Shown here: piece after piece, positions 6,311 through 7,772 of the stretch
Layout: every line of letters begins with the position of its first letter
Position numbering within the stretch: the first letter of the stretch is position 1
Source: JBDRLV01 sp043812755
GTDB taxonomy: Bacteria; Patescibacteriota; Patescibacteriia; UBA9934; GWF2-40-263
Direction of reading: 5' to 3'
NCBI GenBank assembly: GCA_043812755.1
Contig: JBDRLV010000065.1
Coordinates: 1-7,772, forward strand
Length of the DNA stretch: 7,772 bases
Notes under the pieces: model-generated
What the model saw: only the letters and a program-made list of their open reading frames with translations
Told to the model about the DNA's origin: nothing
Databases searched by the model: none
Made by a program: the position numbers and the translations under genes

Positions 6311-6345
6311 TGCTGTGGTAACAGCACGGAGGTGCCAAGTGGCAC
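6311..6345 (+). promoter_or_regulatory. Shine-Dalgarno flanked by two hairpins
   Basis: GGAGG (6328-6332) lies six bases before the GTG at 6339 and fixes that start. Just upstream is the hairpin TGCTGT-GGTA-ACAGCA (6311-6326). Just downstream, GTGCC-AAGT-GGCAC (6332-6345) places the start codon in the loop and 3' arm of a second hairpin. Only this gene in the window has a good ribosome binding site, and its start looks structurally gated. Confidence 0.6.
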
Positions 6346-7397
6346 TAGATTTATTTAAGATTCATGAACTTCCACAACCCTGGGAACTTGATGAAAGTTG
6401 GCGCAGACGGCTCAAGCGGCTTCCTACAAGGGACTGGTCAGCCTATTTCGGGCTTGATCCAAATGAGCGTCGGATGATTGAGTCGCTCAGGGCTGCAATG
6501 ATGTATTATCATGTCTGCATTATGCTCAGAGACAGCGCGTACCCTCCAGATGACGGTATTGAGCGATCGTTGGCAAATGGATTGGTGCGTTATGTTGGAG
6601 ATCATTTTGATAATGCGCTTCTTGGTGAAGGGTATGGCCGTTGTGTTGATTTTCGTGCAGCCCTTCGTGTGATTGAGGCGTACGCTGAGTACATGGAGTC
6701 TGTACATAGGATTGCAAGTTACTCACTTGCTCGCGGTTCCACTTACGGTGAATACGTGCTCCTGCACTTGATTATTCCATACTGGTTGTATGATATGCCA
6801 AAGTCTCAGTTTGGACCTGGCTTTTGGGAAATAAGAGTGGTTGGCGTGGAGCCGTTTTTTGGCAAGCAGGGCAAGGTGCATTGGAGAGACTTGAGGTTGA
6901 CTGTCAGCGAACGGGCTTTGAATACAGGCGCTTGTCTTTCGCTTGAAAACAAGTTTGATTCTAATCCATTTAATTTTTTTGCTCCAAATACCACACCCAG
7001 GCGATTTGACGAAAGCCATGTGAAACCCCAGGAGCCAGATGAAGATGATGGTTTGCTCGGATATGCTCAAAAGGCAATGCATGCACTCTGTGACAGTGGT
7101 GACGATAAGAGCCTCTTGCCAGAGGGGCGCGTGACTTTTCAAGACAGTGGTCATGTGTTCTATGTGGATGTTAAATCACCGACACACGAGAGCACGCAGA
7201 CTCTTCTTGATCGCACGGTCGCGATCATTGCGCCATTTGCCATCAAAACACACGAGGATGTTGCTTCACTAAAACTCACCATGCTTCCTGATATGTCTGG
7301 TATTGAATTAGATCATGAGGGAATGCACTTTTTTCAGTATCATGGTGATAGGGAGGAAAACGTGTGCATGATTGATTCTGCACCACTAGACCTTTAG
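6339..7397 (+). CDS. Protein of unknown function, 352 residues
   Basis: I do not recognise this protein. The GTG at 6339 is chosen because GGAGG sits six bases upstream; an in-frame GTG at 6315 would add eight residues but lies inside the hairpin before that site. No signal peptide or membrane segment is apparent, so it is probably cytoplasmic. The first half (to about 150) looks mainly helical and rich in Arg, Tyr and Met (for example RAAMMYYHVC, 51-60). The second half looks mixed alpha/beta, with an acidic loop (QEPDEDDG, 231-238). Residues 325-336 contain DHEGMHFFQYHG, with several histidines, but I cannot match this to a metal site. The coding sequence looks richer in G+C than the flanking genes (for example 30 of 60 bases in 6421-6480), which suggests a different origin or expression constraint. 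It stands alone, and its terminator begins within the stop codon. Confidence 0.75.
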   Translation: MALDLFKIHELPQPWELDESWRRRLKRLPTRDWSAYFGLDPNERRMIESLRAAMMYYHVCIMLRDSAYPPDDGIERSLANGLVRYVGDHFDNALLGEGYGRCVDFRAALRVIEAYAEYMESVHRIASYSLARGSTYGEYVLLHLIIPYWLYDMPKSQFGPGFWEIRVVGVEPFFGKQGKVHWRDLRLTVSERALNTGACLSLENKFDSNPFNFFAPNTTPRRFDESHVKPQEPDEDDGLLGYAQKAMHALCDSGDDKSLLPEGRVTFQDSGHVFYVDVKSPTHESTQTLLDRTVAIIAPFAIKTHEDVASLKLTMLPDMSGIELDHEGMHFFQYHGDREENVCMIDSAPLDL

Positions 7398-7419
7398 CAT
7401 CGCTTAGCGGTGCTTTTTT
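7396..7419 (+). terminator. Intrinsic terminator overlapping the stop codon
   Basis: AGCATCGC pairs with GCGGTGCT (8 positions, one T-G wobble) around TTA, and the run of six T starts at the last stem base (7414-7419). The left arm uses the last two bases of the TAG stop. Confidence 0.85.
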
Positions 7420-7421
7420 GT

Positions 7422-7449
7422 TTGCGAAAAAATTTAGGCAGTGTATAAT
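7422..7449 (+). promoter_or_regulatory. Promoter of the right-edge gene
   Basis: A perfect TATAAT (7444-7449) is preceded after 16 bases by TTGCGA (7422-7427). Initiation near 7456 would leave a leader of only about 20 A/T-rich bases before the ATG at 7476, with no Shine-Dalgarno. Confidence 0.65.
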
Positions 7450-7475
7450 CAAAGGCGAAAATAATAATATAAAAT

Positions 7476-7772
7476 ATGAGCAAAACACCTAAATATGATG
7501 AGAAGGTAAAAGCCATTCTTGACGAACTTAAACCCCACGAGCGCACATGTGCTCTTTCTGGAGAAAAGTGGATGATGGATGAAGAGGAAATCTCTTGGTA
7601 TAAACATTTTCTTGTTCCACCTTCAAACCACCACCCGCTTGTTCGCATGAAAGTTATTTCTTCTTTTGCGACAGGGTTTGGTTGGTGGTGGCAAAAGCAC
7701 CCAGAAACTGGAGAGCCTGTTTTAACATATGTGCATCCTGCAACAGGAATTAAAGCGTTGCCTGATGCGGAA
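7476..7772 (+). CDS. Small conserved-looking protein, 3'-partial
   Basis: The frame is open from the ATG at 7476 to the right edge (99 codons) and has no stop inside the window. The product begins MSKTPKYDEK and contains CALSGEKWMMDEEE (25-38), a VPPS segment (47-50), a Trp-rich stretch GFGWWWQKHPETG (67-79) and VHPATGI (86-92). From memory this resembles a family of short proteins in Patescibacteria with a C-x-L/T-[ST]-G-x-x-W start, a VPP motif and a TGxP(I/V) segment, often followed by further cysteine-rich repeats. I cannot verify this here, and its function is unknown to me. The single cysteine seen (C25) could be half of a metal or disulfide site completed beyond the edge. Strong support for the gene comes from the TATAAT promoter just upstream and the lack of any competing frame. 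Confidence 0.75.
   Translation, partial: MSKTPKYDEKVKAILDELKPHERTCALSGEKWMMDEEEISWYKHFLVPPSNHHPLVRMKVISSFATGFGWWWQKHPETGEPVLTYVHPATGIKALPDAE

Noticed and set aside
6266..6358. 30-codon upstream open frame overlapping the start of the 352-residue gene
   Set aside because: It has no ribosome binding site and no recognisable peptide; kept only as a remark in the leader finding.

Overview
The window looks like a chromosomal segment of an AT-rich, small-genome bacterium, most likely a member of the Candidate Phyla Radiation (Patescibacteria). The evidence is indirect. The secreted protein at 4358-6100 ends in a paired module that I recall as typical of Patescibacteria exported proteins. The partial gene at the right edge resembles a small cysteine-containing family that I associate with the same group. 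Most genes start in A/T-rich leaders without a Shine-Dalgarno sequence. No marker gene here fixes the lineage more tightly, and the standard code (TGA as stop) fits every gene.

Layout from left to right: (1) the C-terminal part of a cysteine-rich protein of unknown function, ending in a clean terminator; (2) a complete uvrA gene, encoding the damage-recognition ATPase of nucleotide excision repair, with its own promoter; (3) a 571-base intergenic region with two REP-like palindromes, the uvrA terminator, and a previously unannotated structured RNA gene on the minus strand; (4) a secreted, probably beta-propeller-like protein, transcribed divergently from that RNA; (5) a third REP-like palindrome and a terminator; (6) a 352-residue protein of unknown function behind a long structured leader; (7) the 5' part of a small conserved-looking protein running off the right edge.

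All protein genes lie on the plus strand, but this is not an operon. Nearly every gene has its own candidate promoter and intrinsic terminator, so they look like independently transcribed units. No shared pathway links them; only uvrA has a known function.

The most interesting element is the minus-strand RNA (about 3937-4186). It has a TTGACA-17-TATTTT promoter, a multi-helix fold with two tandem copies of a hairpin carrying the same loop, and an intrinsic terminator. Five helix positions pair as G-U only if the minus strand is transcribed, which supports both its existence and its direction. I do not recognise it as tmRNA, RNase P RNA, SRP RNA or 6S RNA.
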